In this document: positions 27,644 to 36,641 of the stretch, piece after piece
Layout: the number at the start of each line of letters is the position of its first letter
Position numbering within the stretch: position 1 is the first letter of the stretch
Source of the DNA: Pricia antarctica
GTDB lineage: Bacteria; Bacteroidota; Bacteroidia; Flavobacteriales; Flavobacteriaceae
Reading direction: 5' to 3'
NCBI RefSeq assembly: GCF_900101815.1
Contig: NZ_FNAO01000002.1
Coordinates: 186,001 to 250,000, forward strand
Length of the DNA stretch: 64,000 bases
Position numbers and translations under genes: made by a program
Notes under the pieces: generated by a model
Told to the model about the DNA's origin: nothing
Databases searched by the model: none
The model's input: only the letters and a program-made list of their open reading frames with translations

Positions 27644-28405
27644 ATGAAAAGACGAAAATTTATGTATGCCGCTATGGCCGCAGGAGCTCTACCAATGACC
27701 ACCATGGCCACCCCTTCCGTTTTGGAAATGGAAGGAGAAAAGGAACTGTATGAAATCAGGACCTATGAGGTAAAGTTCGGTAGTAAGCAACAATTGCTCA
27801 AAGATTATTTGAATCAAGTGCTCGGTCCCTCCCTGAAAAGTCTGGGAGCGAACCACTTTATGATTTTGACTGAAATGGGAAATTCAGATCCGACCCAATT
27901 ATATGTGATTATTGGATATCCGAATGGTGCAACTTTTTTAAAGGCCCAAAACCTGCAAAATGATGCTGCCTATAAAACCGCAGCCGCCGAATATAACGCA
28001 CTGACCCCGGATCAAACCCTATACAACCGGTTTACCTCATCCCTTTTATTGGCTTTCGACGGCATGCCCAAAATGATGGACCCAATTGCCGGGGCTTCGC
28101 TGTTCGAATTAAGAACCTATGAGGGCTACAGCGAGGATGCGGTCCGACGCAAAATCAAAATGTTCAATGAGGGGGAAATCGATATATTTTTGGAAACAGG
28201 TCTCCACCCCGTATTTTTTGGGGAAATGATCATTGGTCCATACAGACCTTGTTTAACCTATATGATCAACTTTAAGGATATGGAGGAGCATGATGCCAAC
28301 TGGAAGAAATTTAGTGCCAATCCCGACTGGAAGGCCATGAGCGGCATGGAAGAATATGCCAATACGGTTTCCAATATCAGAAAGGTATTTTTAAAACCTT
28401 TGTAA
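27644..28405 (+). CDS. NIPSNAP-family protein with export signal
   Basis: The frame opens at 27590 inside the ThuA gene; the ATG at 27644 starts a signal with paired basic residues (KRRKFMYAAMAAGALPM) and is chosen, giving 253 residues. Two ferredoxin-like NIPSNAP repeats follow: YEIRTYEVKFGSKQQLL at about residue 35 and FELRTYEGYSEDAVRRK at about 155, each closing with a GPY or similar turn. NIPSNAP proteins have no agreed enzymatic role; in Bacteroidota they accompany sugar oxidoreductases and isomerases, as here. A hairpin terminator follows. Confidence 0.9.
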   Translation: MKRRKFMYAAMAAGALPMTTMATPSVLEMEGEKELYEIRTYEVKFGSKQQLLKDYLNQVLGPSLKSLGANHFMILTEMGNSDPTQLYVIIGYPNGATFLKAQNLQNDAAYKTAAAEYNALTPDQTLYNRFTSSLLLAFDGMPKMMDPIAGASLFELRTYEGYSEDAVRRKIKMFNEGEIDIFLETGLHPVFFGEMIIGPYRPCLTYMINFKDMEEHDANWKKFSANPDWKAMSGMEEYANTVSNIRKVFLKPL

Positions 28406-28447
28406 TTCGGTAATTACAATATAAAGTCATTTGGTCATTTTGTTTGG

Positions 28448-28468
28448 AACCGAGCTATTCGGTTTTTT
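28448..28468 (+). terminator. Rho-independent terminator after the ThuA-NIPSNAP pair
   Basis: Stem AACCGA (28448-28453) pairs with TCGGTT (28459-28464) across the loop GCTAT, followed by further Ts to 28468. It lies 43 bases past the NIPSNAP stop. Confidence 0.75.
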
Positions 28469-28662
28469 GCTCTAATGATTTTGTTTTTCAGCGGAATAGC
28501 CTAAGCTACGCAGCTTAAAAAAGACGAAATTCGGGTGAAGAATGTGAATATCGTAGGTAAAAGAGAACGTCAAAACGACTTCTGTTTCCATTTGTGGAAA
28601 AACCTTCGTTTTTAGGTGAGTATTTTAATTCAATGTGCTGTTGGTTAAATAAAAACTCAAGT

Positions 28663-29610
28663 ATGGAAATTAAAAATCGGCGGAATTTTTTAAAAAAAGC
28701 GGCGTTGGCCCCACTTTGCCTTAGTTTTGGCACCAACTCATGGCCGATTATTCCTGATAGCACCAACGAGGTTGCACCCAATGCAACCTCAAAAATAAAA
28801 CTGAGTCTGAACGCTTGGTCGTACAATGTTCCCCTTTATAAACATATAAACGGGGAATCGGGCGGTATGAGTCTTTTCGACCTCTTGGAGGAGTGCGCCA
28901 AACTCGATTTCGATGCCGTTGATCCCACCGGATATTTTTTTCCGGGATATCCGGAAGTGCCGAAAACCAAGTTCGTGAACGATTTCAAACGTAGGGCTTT
29001 CCAGTTGGGCCTTGATATCAGTGGCACTGGAATTCGAAATGATTTTGCAAATTCGAATAAAGAAGAGCGCCATGCAGACATTGAACTGGCGAAACGATGG
29101 ATTGAGGCTGCGGCCGAAATGGGCGCGCCCGTCTTACGGGTTTTTGCAGGCCAACGGCCCGAAGGCTATAGTTGGGACGACACTGCCGTATGGATGGCCG
29201 ATGCCCTTGGTGAATGTGCGGCCCATGGCGAGAAGTTCGGGGTATTGATTGGCGTGCAAAACCATGGCGGAATGCTCAAAAGTGCCGATGAGGTTTTGAA
29301 GGTTCTTGATATGGTATCATCGGATTGGTTGGGTGCCATTGTTGATACCGGTTATTTTTTGACGGATGACCCCTATTCGGATATCGCACGCGTCATCCCT
29401 AAGGCCGTGAATTGGCAAGTTAAATCATTGCTGAGTGACCGTAGGGGAGGGCCCATCGATTTGCAGAAGCTGGTAGCTATTATTAGGGCATCGCATTATA
29501 GGGGCTATTTACCTATCGAAGCCTTACCGATACTAGGTAAGGAAGAGGAATTCGATGCCTACACCCAAGTACCTGAATTACTGGGTAAACTCAGAAAGGC
29601 CTTGCGTTAA
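28663..29610 (+). CDS. Sugar phosphate isomerase/epimerase-type TIM-barrel protein, exported
   Basis: The ATG at 28663 is preferred to the one at 28594, because it begins the Tat-like signal NRRNFLKKAALAPLCLSFG; product 315 residues. The AP-endonuclease-2/xylose-isomerase-like barrel is recognised by LSLNAWSYNVPL, the conserved CAKLDFDAVDPTGYF, AAEMGAPVLRVFAG, GVLIGVQNHGGM (metal-site His), GAIVDTGYF and GYLPIEALP (metal-site Glu). Family members isomerise or epimerise sugars and keto-sugars. Export is unusual for an isomerase but common for this branch in Bacteroidota. Confidence 0.9.
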   Translation: MEIKNRRNFLKKAALAPLCLSFGTNSWPIIPDSTNEVAPNATSKIKLSLNAWSYNVPLYKHINGESGGMSLFDLLEECAKLDFDAVDPTGYFFPGYPEVPKTKFVNDFKRRAFQLGLDISGTGIRNDFANSNKEERHADIELAKRWIEAAAEMGAPVLRVFAGQRPEGYSWDDTAVWMADALGECAAHGEKFGVLIGVQNHGGMLKSADEVLKVLDMVSSDWLGAIVDTGYFLTDDPYSDIARVIPKAVNWQVKSLLSDRRGGPIDLQKLVAIIRASHYRGYLPIEALPILGKEEEFDAYTQVPELLGKLRKALR

Positions 29611-29736
29611 AATCATTAACCCGCATTGAAATTATTGAAAAAACAATCCGTTTAGGTAACTATCCGTGTAGCAGGCTTGCCCCTCATCAGTACGAAGGCT
29701 ATTCGCTGCGGGATTTTCTTCAAAATTTAACGTGGT

Positions 29737-30666
29737 TCACGGATAATCGGCAGCAATCATTTCTTTGATACCCTCATCGTATGGGGTCGGTGCCATACCG
29801 AACCGCTTTTCAAATTTGCTGCTGTCAAACACATAGTCCCTATCATATTGGTAGAGCATTTCGGGCATTTCTTTCATGACGGGTACGAACAGCCCGATCA
29901 GCGGAATCATCCATTTTGGGACAACCTTCATTTTGGGTTTCGCTCCAAACGCCTTGGCGATATGTTCGACCCATTCCTTGCCCGTATAGGGGTCGGAAGC
30001 CGTGGGCAAATGCCAAACTTGGTTATAGGCATCTGAAGTGTTTCCCAGAAGAGCGGTCGCCTTACCGGCATCGGGCGTATAGGTAAAGGAATGTTTGCGG
30101 TCCGCGGCCCCCATCCAATTGGCCTTTTTACCCTTGGCGAGATTCTTTATCACCGTTTCGTTGAGCATACTGGTGTTGGCAATGTTCGGCCCGTAAAAAT
30201 CTGCGGAACGGGCGATCAAGGCTGTGATGTTTCCCGCCTTTACTTCGTCCAAGAGCATAGTTGCGATAAGCGCCCGTACCTTCCCCTTTTCACTTGGGGG
30301 GTTTATCGGGGTTTCTTCGTCCATCCCATCCAAATACGCTCTATCGTACATATAGATGTTATCAAAAAATACCAGCTTGCAATTCTCTTCCTTACAGGCA
30401 GCGATGACCGTTTCCATAAACTTCGGCCAACTGCTCTGCCAGACTTTTAGATTATACGGAAACCCCACGGTAACATAGACCACGGAGGAACCCTGAACCG
30501 CTTTTTTTACGTCATCGGCCTGCAACAGGTCTGCCGATAACAAGGTATCGGTCTTGTTTACTTTTTTGGGATTCCGGCTTACCAGTCTTATGCCCGTCGT
30601 GTATTGTTTGAGCGCTTTCGCCAGTTCGATGCCAATGGCACCGCCGGCGCCTAAAATGGTCTGCAT
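29737..30666 (-). CDS. NAD-dependent epimerase/dehydratase-family (extended SDR) protein
   Basis: 309 residues, cytoplasmic. The Rossmann motif is ILGAGGAIGIELAKAL at residues 4-19; FFDNIYMYD replaces the usual YxxxK area, so the catalytic Tyr context is atypical. The C-terminal half (KEMPEMLYQYDRDYVFDSSKFEKRFG in outline) matches the atypical SDR group often annotated as NAD-dependent epimerase. Substrate unknown. It is convergent with the TIM-barrel gene and divergent from the sulfatase gene, sharing a 179-base promoter region with the latter. Confidence 0.87.
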   Translation of the reverse strand: MQTILGAGGAIGIELAKALKQYTTGIRLVSRNPKKVNKTDTLLSADLLQADDVKKAVQGSSVVYVTVGFPYNLKVWQSSWPKFMETVIAACKEENCKLVFFDNIYMYDRAYLDGMDEETPINPPSEKGKVRALIATMLLDEVKAGNITALIARSADFYGPNIANTSMLNETVIKNLAKGKKANWMGAADRKHSFTYTPDAGKATALLGNTSDAYNQVWHLPTASDPYTGKEWVEHIAKAFGAKPKMKVVPKWMIPLIGLFVPVMKEMPEMLYQYDRDYVFDSSKFEKRFGMAPTPYDEGIKEMIAADYP

Positions 30667-30845
30667 AGGGTGCTGTTTCTGTAAAGTTAGGGTTTTATGC
30701 GAGTGTAAGTTTCAACGTAATATGATTTTTTATTTGGTCAAGCCGATTAGTTGTTTAAAAAGAATAGTATTTTTAAAATTAATCCCGTCCCTAGAAAACA
30801 ATACAGCGGCAAACCTTTACTAATCATCAAAATCCATAGTTAAAA

Positions 30846-32333
30846 ATGAAATTTTATTTTAAGCACCTACTTGCATTAGCGACTGTTCTTATGGTGTCGT
30901 GTAACGACTCCAAAAAAAATGAGCATAACGATGCTGTTGCCAATGAAACTGCCGATAGCATCATGAAGCCCAACATCATTTATATTTTAGCCGATGATCT
31001 GGGGTATGGGGACCTAAGCGTTTATGGACAGAAAAAGTTCAAGACTCCCAATATCGATAGGCTGGCCGAGCAAGGTATGTTGTTCACACAGCATTATTCG
31101 GGCAGTACGGTCTGTGCCCCTTCAAGATCGGCCTTGATGACCGGCATGCATACGGGGCATACGGTGGTAAGGGGCAACAAAGAGATCAGGCCTGAAGGGC
31201 AGTACCCCATCCCCGACAGTACCTATACCTTGGCGGAAGTCCTAAAAAAAGCCGGGTATGTTACCGGGGCGTTTGGTAAATGGGGATTGGGATTTCCGGG
31301 TTCGGTAGGCGACCCCACCAATCAGGGATTCGATGTTTTCTATGGATATAATTGCCAACGTCTGGGCCATAACTACTATCCGTACCATTTATGGTCGAAC
31401 AAAGATTCTATCGTACTCATGGGAAATGCAAACAAAAAGGATAGTGCCTATGCCCCTGAGCTCATCCACAAGGAAACCTTGAAGTTTATCGAGACCAATA
31501 AAGACAAACCGTTTTTCTTGTTCGTGCCTTCCATAATCCCGCATGCGGAGTTGGCCGCGCCAAATGCGTATATGGAAATGCATCGCGGCAAATATCCGCC
31601 TGAAAAGGCCTACCAAGGCATTGACGACGGTGCTGAATTCAATGTGGGTCCCTATCGGTCGCAAAAGGAAACCCACGCCGCCTTTGCCGCCATGATCAAT
31701 GTGTTGGACGATCAGGTGGGCGATATTATGGCTAAAGTGGAAGGCTTGGGCCTTGCCGACCAAACGATAATCATATTTACCTCCGATAATGGCCCCCATA
31801 CCGAGGGCGGCGCGGATCCGGAATATTTTGATAGTAACGGACCCTTAAAAGGTACAAAAAGAGACTTGTACGATGGGGGTATTCGAGTGCCTATGATCGC
31901 TAGTTGGCCGGGAAAAATAGCGCCGGGCTCGAAATCCGATTACGTTTCGGCTTTTTGGGATATTTTTCCGACATTTTCCGAAATTGTCGGTGTCGAACCC
32001 CCGAGTGATATCGATGGCGTATCGCTTTTGCCCACGCTTTTAGGGAAGAACGCCGATCAAAAGCAACACGAGTATTTGTATTGGGAATTCCATGAAAAAG
32101 GAGGTCGACAGGCGGTACGAAAAGGGAAATGGAAAGCGGTCAGATACAACGTTTTCAAAAACCCCGACGGTCCTTTGGAACTGTATGACCTGGAGAAAGA
32201 CCAAGGCGAAGAAAACAATATTGCTTCGGAACATCCGGAGGTTGTAGCGGATATGGAGCGCATTTTGAAGACGGCTAGAACACCTTCCGAAATTTTTACT
32301 TTTGGCCAGGGTACGTATTTAGAAGGGAAATAA
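30846..32333 (+). CDS. Arylsulfatase-type sulfatase (S1 family), lipoprotein
   Basis: 495 residues with a lipoprotein signal (LALATVLMVSC). The formylglycine signature CAPSRSALMTG occurs at about residue 92, so the enzyme needs maturation of that Cys by an FGE or anSME encoded elsewhere. Other metal-site motifs are IYILADDLGYGDLS and FTSDNGPHTEGG. The C-terminal part has KGTKRDLYDGGIRVPMIASW and YDLEKDQGEENNIA, standard for S1 sulfatases. It releases sulfate from a sugar or aryl ester outside the cytoplasm. The YeeE/YedE genes 75 bases downstream may take up sulfur compounds. Confidence 0.95.
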   Translation: MKFYFKHLLALATVLMVSCNDSKKNEHNDAVANETADSIMKPNIIYILADDLGYGDLSVYGQKKFKTPNIDRLAEQGMLFTQHYSGSTVCAPSRSALMTGMHTGHTVVRGNKEIRPEGQYPIPDSTYTLAEVLKKAGYVTGAFGKWGLGFPGSVGDPTNQGFDVFYGYNCQRLGHNYYPYHLWSNKDSIVLMGNANKKDSAYAPELIHKETLKFIETNKDKPFFLFVPSIIPHAELAAPNAYMEMHRGKYPPEKAYQGIDDGAEFNVGPYRSQKETHAAFAAMINVLDDQVGDIMAKVEGLGLADQTIIIFTSDNGPHTEGGADPEYFDSNGPLKGTKRDLYDGGIRVPMIASWPGKIAPGSKSDYVSAFWDIFPTFSEIVGVEPPSDIDGVSLLPTLLGKNADQKQHEYLYWEFHEKGGRQAVRKGKWKAVRYNVFKNPDGPLELYDLEKDQGEENNIASEHPEVVADMERILKTARTPSEIFTFGQGTYLEGK

Positions 32334-32407
32334 AATAAAAATAGCAGTGTCGTCTTTGTTGCCGCCCCATAAGAGTTAAAATAACGATATTCGCAAAAAA
32401 TAAATAT

Positions 32408-32968
32408 ATGGATTGGATGTATGCACCTTGGCCTTGGTATGTGGCCGGCCCGTTAATCGCCCTGACCATGTTCATTTTGTTGTTTTTAGGGAAAAAGTTC
32501 GGTATGTCATCGAACCTGGAAACGATGTGTGCCATAGGTGGTGCTGGAAAGGTAGCAGCATATTTTAGGTTCGACTGGAAAAAGGACCGTTGGAACTTAA
32601 TTGTCGTGGTGGGTGCCGTTATGGGAGGATTTTTGGCATCCCAATATATGTCCAACAACACGGTCGAAATCAATCCCCAGGTAGCCCGGCAGCTTTCTGA
32701 AGATTATGGCATCGATAGTGCGGGGGAAGCCTATTTGCCCCCTGAACTCTTTGCCGCCGAACAATTGGGCGACCCTTTCGTTCTTGCCGTTTTAATCCTC
32801 GGCGGATTTCTGGTAGGTTTTGGGGCACGCTATGCCGGTGGTTGTACTTCCGGCCATGCGATTTCGGGCCTGAGTAATCTGCAGTTGCCATCGCTGATCG
32901 CCGTAATCGGATTCTTTATTGGCGGGCTGGTCATGGTCCATTTGTTGTACCCTTTATTATTTGGATAG
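32408..32968 (+). CDS. YeeE/YedE-family sulfur transporter, first half
   Basis: 186 residues, with about five hydrophobic segments. The conserved cysteine motif YAGGCTSGHAISG is near residue 150. YeeE/YedE (TsuA-like) permeases take up thiosulfate or related sulfur compounds, with cysteines relaying the anion across the membrane; in many bacteria the protein is one chain of about 350 residues, while here it is split into two adjacent genes. The second half starts 4 bases after this stop, so the halves are surely co-translated. Position after a sulfatase gene is suggestive. Confidence 0.9.
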   Translation: MDWMYAPWPWYVAGPLIALTMFILLFLGKKFGMSSNLETMCAIGGAGKVAAYFRFDWKKDRWNLIVVVGAVMGGFLASQYMSNNTVEINPQVARQLSEDYGIDSAGEAYLPPELFAAEQLGDPFVLAVLILGGFLVGFGARYAGGCTSGHAISGLSNLQLPSLIAVIGFFIGGLVMVHLLYPLLFG

Positions 32969-32972
32969 AAAA

Positions 32973-33386
32973 ATGAAGTATATAAGTTATTTAATGGTAG
33001 GCGTTTTCTTTGGGATTGTCATGTACAAATCCGAAGCGGCCTCCTGGTTTCGGATTTACGAAATGTTCCAGTTCGGTGCTTTTCATATGTATGGTATTAT
33101 CGGCTCGGCCTTGGTGTTGGGGATACTTGGTATTCAGGTCATCAAACGGAAGAATTTAAAAGCTTTCGGAAATCAAGAAATGCGGTTGAATCCAAAGGAA
33201 AAGGGCATTTCCCGCTACTTGATCGGCGGTATTATCTTCGGATTGGGCTGGGCGCTGGCAGGGGCGTGTCCCGGACCCATGTACGTGCTGATCGGTGCAG
33301 GATATTATTCGATTCTGGTGGTCATAGGGGGTGCGCTGTTAGGAACTTTTGCGTATGGGTTGTTGAAAGATAAGTTGCCGCATTAA
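32973..33386 (+). CDS. YeeE/YedE-family sulfur transporter, second half
   Basis: The ATG at 32973 gives 137 residues (an in-frame ATG at 32919 lies inside the first half and is not used). Four hydrophobic segments are visible, with the second conserved motif GWALAGACPGPMYVLIGAGY around residue 90 carrying the relay Cys. It completes the transporter encoded by the preceding gene. Ends in the conserved GTFAYGLLKDKLPH. Confidence 0.9.
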   Translation: MKYISYLMVGVFFGIVMYKSEAASWFRIYEMFQFGAFHMYGIIGSALVLGILGIQVIKRKNLKAFGNQEMRLNPKEKGISRYLIGGIIFGLGWALAGACPGPMYVLIGAGYYSILVVIGGALLGTFAYGLLKDKLPH

Positions 33387-33690
33387 GATCCATCCTCTTC
33401 ATTATATTGGTCAAAATAAGAATCCTGATCTAACAGGGAACAGGTGCAGAATAAAAGGAAAGAGGAACCGGTAATTAAATTTTTCATTGGTTTTAGGTGG
33501 TTGGGCGAATCGGGTAAAACTTCCCAAAAAAGAACAAATCATTCCTTCTAAATAAAGATATTTTTTTATTTTAATGGGTTTGTGCACTAATATTGAGTTT
33601 ACAAAGGATAAAGTGCTCCTGAAATGAATTTCAAGACCCTTTCCGTAATGAATGATGGAAAAATCTATCGAACCGATTAAAACCCTCAAA
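33387..33690. other. Intergenic region before the GH2 gene
   Basis: 304 bases. AT-rich from about 33540 on. It must hold the promoter of the GH2-led gene run, but no convincing -33/-7 pair is seen. A 144-codon frame on the minus strand (33411-33845) overlaps the GH2 start and has no family likeness. Confidence 0.5.
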
Positions 33691-35529
33691 ATGAACATGA
33701 AAAAGTTTTTGCTTACCCTGATTTTGCTTTTAGTTTCCCTACCGATTATTGCCCAATGGAAGCCCGCCGGAAAAAAAATAAAGACCGAATGGGCCGAAAA
33801 AATGGACCCTGAAAGCGTATTGCCGGAATATCCCCGCCCTATCATGGAGCGGGCGGACTGGAAAAACCTGAACGGATTGTGGGACTATGCCATACAGCCC
33901 CTTGGAAAGTCCCTTCCCTCAACCTTCGACGGTAAAATTTTGGTGCCATTCGCAGTGGAATCAAGCTTGTCGGGCGTGATGAAGGAGGTCGGTTCGGAGA
34001 ATGAACTTTGGTATAGTACCGATTTCGAGGTGCCCGCCGATTGGGGCAAAAAGAACATCCTTATACATTTTGGTGCGGTAGATTGGCAAACGGAACTATG
34101 GATCAATGGGATAAAGGTAGGTTCACACGAGGGCGGCTATACCCCTTTTACCTTTAATATTACCCCGTTTCTGAGCGAAGGGGGGCAACAATTGATCGTA
34201 AAAGTATGGGACCCCACCGATGAAGGCCCCCAGCCCAGAGGTAAACAGGTCAAGAAACCCGAAGGCATCTGGTATACCCCTGTAACGGGCATCTGGCAGA
34301 CCGTATGGTTAGAGCCGGTAGCCCAGAAAAGTATCGCAAGCCTAAAGGCCGTACCCGATATCGATAACGGTACCGTAATGATCGAAACGGAAATCGTAGG
34401 CGGTACTTATGGCGATATTGTCGAGGTTACGGTTTCCGATAACGGAACGACCTTGGCGACCGCCAAGTCCACCGTTGGCGAATCTTTGGTGCTGGGCATC
34501 GACAACGCCAAGCTTTGGTCGCCCGAAATGCCATTTCTTTATGATATGCAGGTAAAACTGATGGGTAGAAATCCGATGACCGGCGAACAGATGCTCCAAG
34601 ACGAGGTAAAAAGCTATTTTGGGATGCGGAAAATTTCCATGAAAAAGGACGACCACGGTATCGTGCGGATGCAGCTCAATAACAAAGACTACTTTCAGTT
34701 CGGTCCGTTGGACCAAGGCTGGTGGCCCGACGGACTCTACACAGCCCCCACCGACGAGGCTCTGAAATACGATATCCAAAAGACCAAGGAACTCGGCTTT
34801 AATCTGATCCGTAAGCACGTAAAGGTGGAACCGGCCCGCTGGTACACCCATTGCGACCGATTGGGCATCTTGGTCTGGCAAGATATGCCCAGCGGCGATA
34901 TGGGCCATGGTCCGCAATGGCAGAACCACAATTATTTTGAGGGGTCCGAACTTAAAAGAAGCGCCCGATCGGAAGCGATTTATAGAAAAGAATGGAAGGA
35001 CATCATGGATTATTTGTTCTCCTATCCAAGCATTGTAACCTGGGTACCCTTCAACGAGGCCTGGGGCCAGTTCAAGACCGAAGAAATTACGGAATGGACC
35101 GATGCCTACGATCCCAGCCGATTGATCAATTCCGCCAGCGGCGGCAACTTTTACCGTACCGGAGATATCTTGGATCTGCACAACTATCCCGGACCCAAAA
35201 TGTACCTCTACGATGCACAACGCGCCAACGTTCTGGGGGAATATGGCGGAATTGGCCTGGCCTTGGAAGATCACCTATGGCGCCCCGACGAGAACTGGGG
35301 CTACGTCAAGTTCAAAAACTCCAAGGAAACCACCGATCAATACGTAAAATACGCCGAGGAATTGAAAAAAATGGTCAAGTCCGGTTTCTCCGGCGCGATC
35401 TATACCCAGACCACCGATGTCGAGGGCGAGGTGAACGGCTTTATGACGTATGACCGGAAAGTAGATAAGATGGATTTTGCCAAGGTTAAAAAAGTGAACC
35501 AAGCGATTATCAATGAGCTTCAGAAATAA
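33691..35529 (+). CDS. Glycoside hydrolase family 2 protein, secreted
   Basis: The ATG at 33691 is chosen over 33652 as it directly begins a Sec signal (MNMKKFLLTLILLLVSLPIIA); 612 residues. Domains in order: GH2 sugar-binding jelly roll (about 40-200, NLNGLWDYAI and LWINGIKVGSHEGGYTPF), an Ig-like beta-sandwich (about 210-310) and the TIM barrel (about 320-600). The acid/base Glu is in VTWVPFNEAWGQF near residue 456 and the nucleophile Glu in VLGEYGG near 516. GH2 covers beta-galactosidases, beta-mannosidases and beta-glucuronidases; which one cannot be told here. It is the short form, lacking C-terminal accessory domains. It heads a co-directional sugar-catabolic run. Confidence 0.94.
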   Translation: MNMKKFLLTLILLLVSLPIIAQWKPAGKKIKTEWAEKMDPESVLPEYPRPIMERADWKNLNGLWDYAIQPLGKSLPSTFDGKILVPFAVESSLSGVMKEVGSENELWYSTDFEVPADWGKKNILIHFGAVDWQTELWINGIKVGSHEGGYTPFTFNITPFLSEGGQQLIVKVWDPTDEGPQPRGKQVKKPEGIWYTPVTGIWQTVWLEPVAQKSIASLKAVPDIDNGTVMIETEIVGGTYGDIVEVTVSDNGTTLATAKSTVGESLVLGIDNAKLWSPEMPFLYDMQVKLMGRNPMTGEQMLQDEVKSYFGMRKISMKKDDHGIVRMQLNNKDYFQFGPLDQGWWPDGLYTAPTDEALKYDIQKTKELGFNLIRKHVKVEPARWYTHCDRLGILVWQDMPSGDMGHGPQWQNHNYFEGSELKRSARSEAIYRKEWKDIMDYLFSYPSIVTWVPFNEAWGQFKTEEITEWTDAYDPSRLINSASGGNFYRTGDILDLHNYPGPKMYLYDAQRANVLGEYGGIGLALEDHLWRPDENWGYVKFKNSKETTDQYVKYAEELKKMVKSGFSGAIYTQTTDVEGEVNGFMTYDRKVDKMDFAKVKKVNQAIINELQK

Positions 35530-35545
35530 TAGGACTTAAATTCCG

Positions 35546-36628
35546 ATGAACATGAAAACAAAATTGACCTACCTTATTATCATTCTAGTATTGGGCTTTC
35601 AACAAAATCAGGCTCAAGAAAAACTGAAAGTTGCTGTGGTCGGTCTCAACCACGATCACGCCCACGGAATCATGAACGCCTTCCGGAACGACCGGATACA
35701 GTTGTTGGGCATAGCTGAAAACGATCCCGATCTGATTGCCCGCTATAAAAAGGACTACCAAGTGCCCGACAACCTCTTTTTCCCGGACACGAAGACCATG
35801 TTGAACCAAGTGACTCCCCAAGTGGTTATGGCCTACAACCCCATTAACGAACATGTGGACGTCGCCGAAATATGCCTGCCCATGAAGATACCCTTGATGG
35901 TCGAAAAGCCCTTGGCCACGACCGTAGCCGATGCCCAAAAGATGGCAAAACTCTCCAGGGACAACGACACCCATCTTTTGACGAACTTCGAGACCACTTG
36001 GTACGCCAGCAACCAAAAACTGAAAACCTTGGTCGGGGAATCCGATTTCGGAAAAATAACGAAGATGATCGCCAAAGATGGCCATGAGGGCCCCAAGGAA
36101 ATTGGTTGCAGCAAGGAATTCCTCGCATGGCTCACCGACCCGGTAAAAAATGGCGGCGGTGCGGTCATGGATTTCGGCTGCTACGGTGCCAACTTGATGA
36201 CCTGGCTGCAGAACGGCAAACGGCCCATTGCGGTCACTGCGGTCACAAAACACCTAAAACCGGACGTTTACCCGAAAGTCGATGACGATGCCACCATTAT
36301 GGTGGAATATGACGATGCCATCGGAATCATCGAAGCCTCGTGGGACTGGTCGTACAGCATCAAAAGCCTTCAGGTCTATGGGTCCGAAAGTTCCTATCAC
36401 GCCCCGAACGGAAAGACGCTGGTCAAGAACACGAATCCCGTAGAATCGGAAAGCATTAGCTTGAACGAGGAGTACTACCAAGACCATATTGCGTATCTAG
36501 AAGCGGTATTTGCCGGAAAAGTAAATCCCGAAAACGACTTGTCATCGTTATCCAACAACCTGATCGTTGTAGAGATTCTGGAGGCCGCCAAGAAATCCGC
36601 GGAAGCGGGCAAACGTATCGAGCTTTAA
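35546..36628 (+). CDS. Sec-exported Gfo/Idh-like oxidoreductase with altered nucleotide motif
   Basis: 360 residues beginning with a clear Sec signal (LTYLIIILVLGFQQNQAQ). The Rossmann start reads VAVVGLNHDHAHGI, where most relatives have GxGxxG; the C-terminal alpha/beta domain with GGGAVMDFGCYGANLM and the EKP motif (LMVEKPLAT) is otherwise normal. Export by the Sec route would need cofactor binding outside the cytoplasm, so either the cofactor is dispensable or differently bound. It lies 16 bases after the GH2 gene and 13 before the GH43 gene: one operon. Probable role in oxidised-sugar handling. Confidence 0.9.
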   Translation: MNMKTKLTYLIIILVLGFQQNQAQEKLKVAVVGLNHDHAHGIMNAFRNDRIQLLGIAENDPDLIARYKKDYQVPDNLFFPDTKTMLNQVTPQVVMAYNPINEHVDVAEICLPMKIPLMVEKPLATTVADAQKMAKLSRDNDTHLLTNFETTWYASNQKLKTLVGESDFGKITKMIAKDGHEGPKEIGCSKEFLAWLTDPVKNGGGAVMDFGCYGANLMTWLQNGKRPIAVTAVTKHLKPDVYPKVDDDATIMVEYDDAIGIIEASWDWSYSIKSLQVYGSESSYHAPNGKTLVKNTNPVESESISLNEEYYQDHIAYLEAVFAGKVNPENDLSSLSNNLIVVEILEAAKKSAEAGKRIEL

Positions 36629-36641
36629 CCCAATATACGGT

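Noticed and set aside
34342-35274. 310-codon minus-strand frame inside the GH2 gene
   Set aside because: Shadow of a conserved glycosidase whose catalytic residues are on the plus strand.
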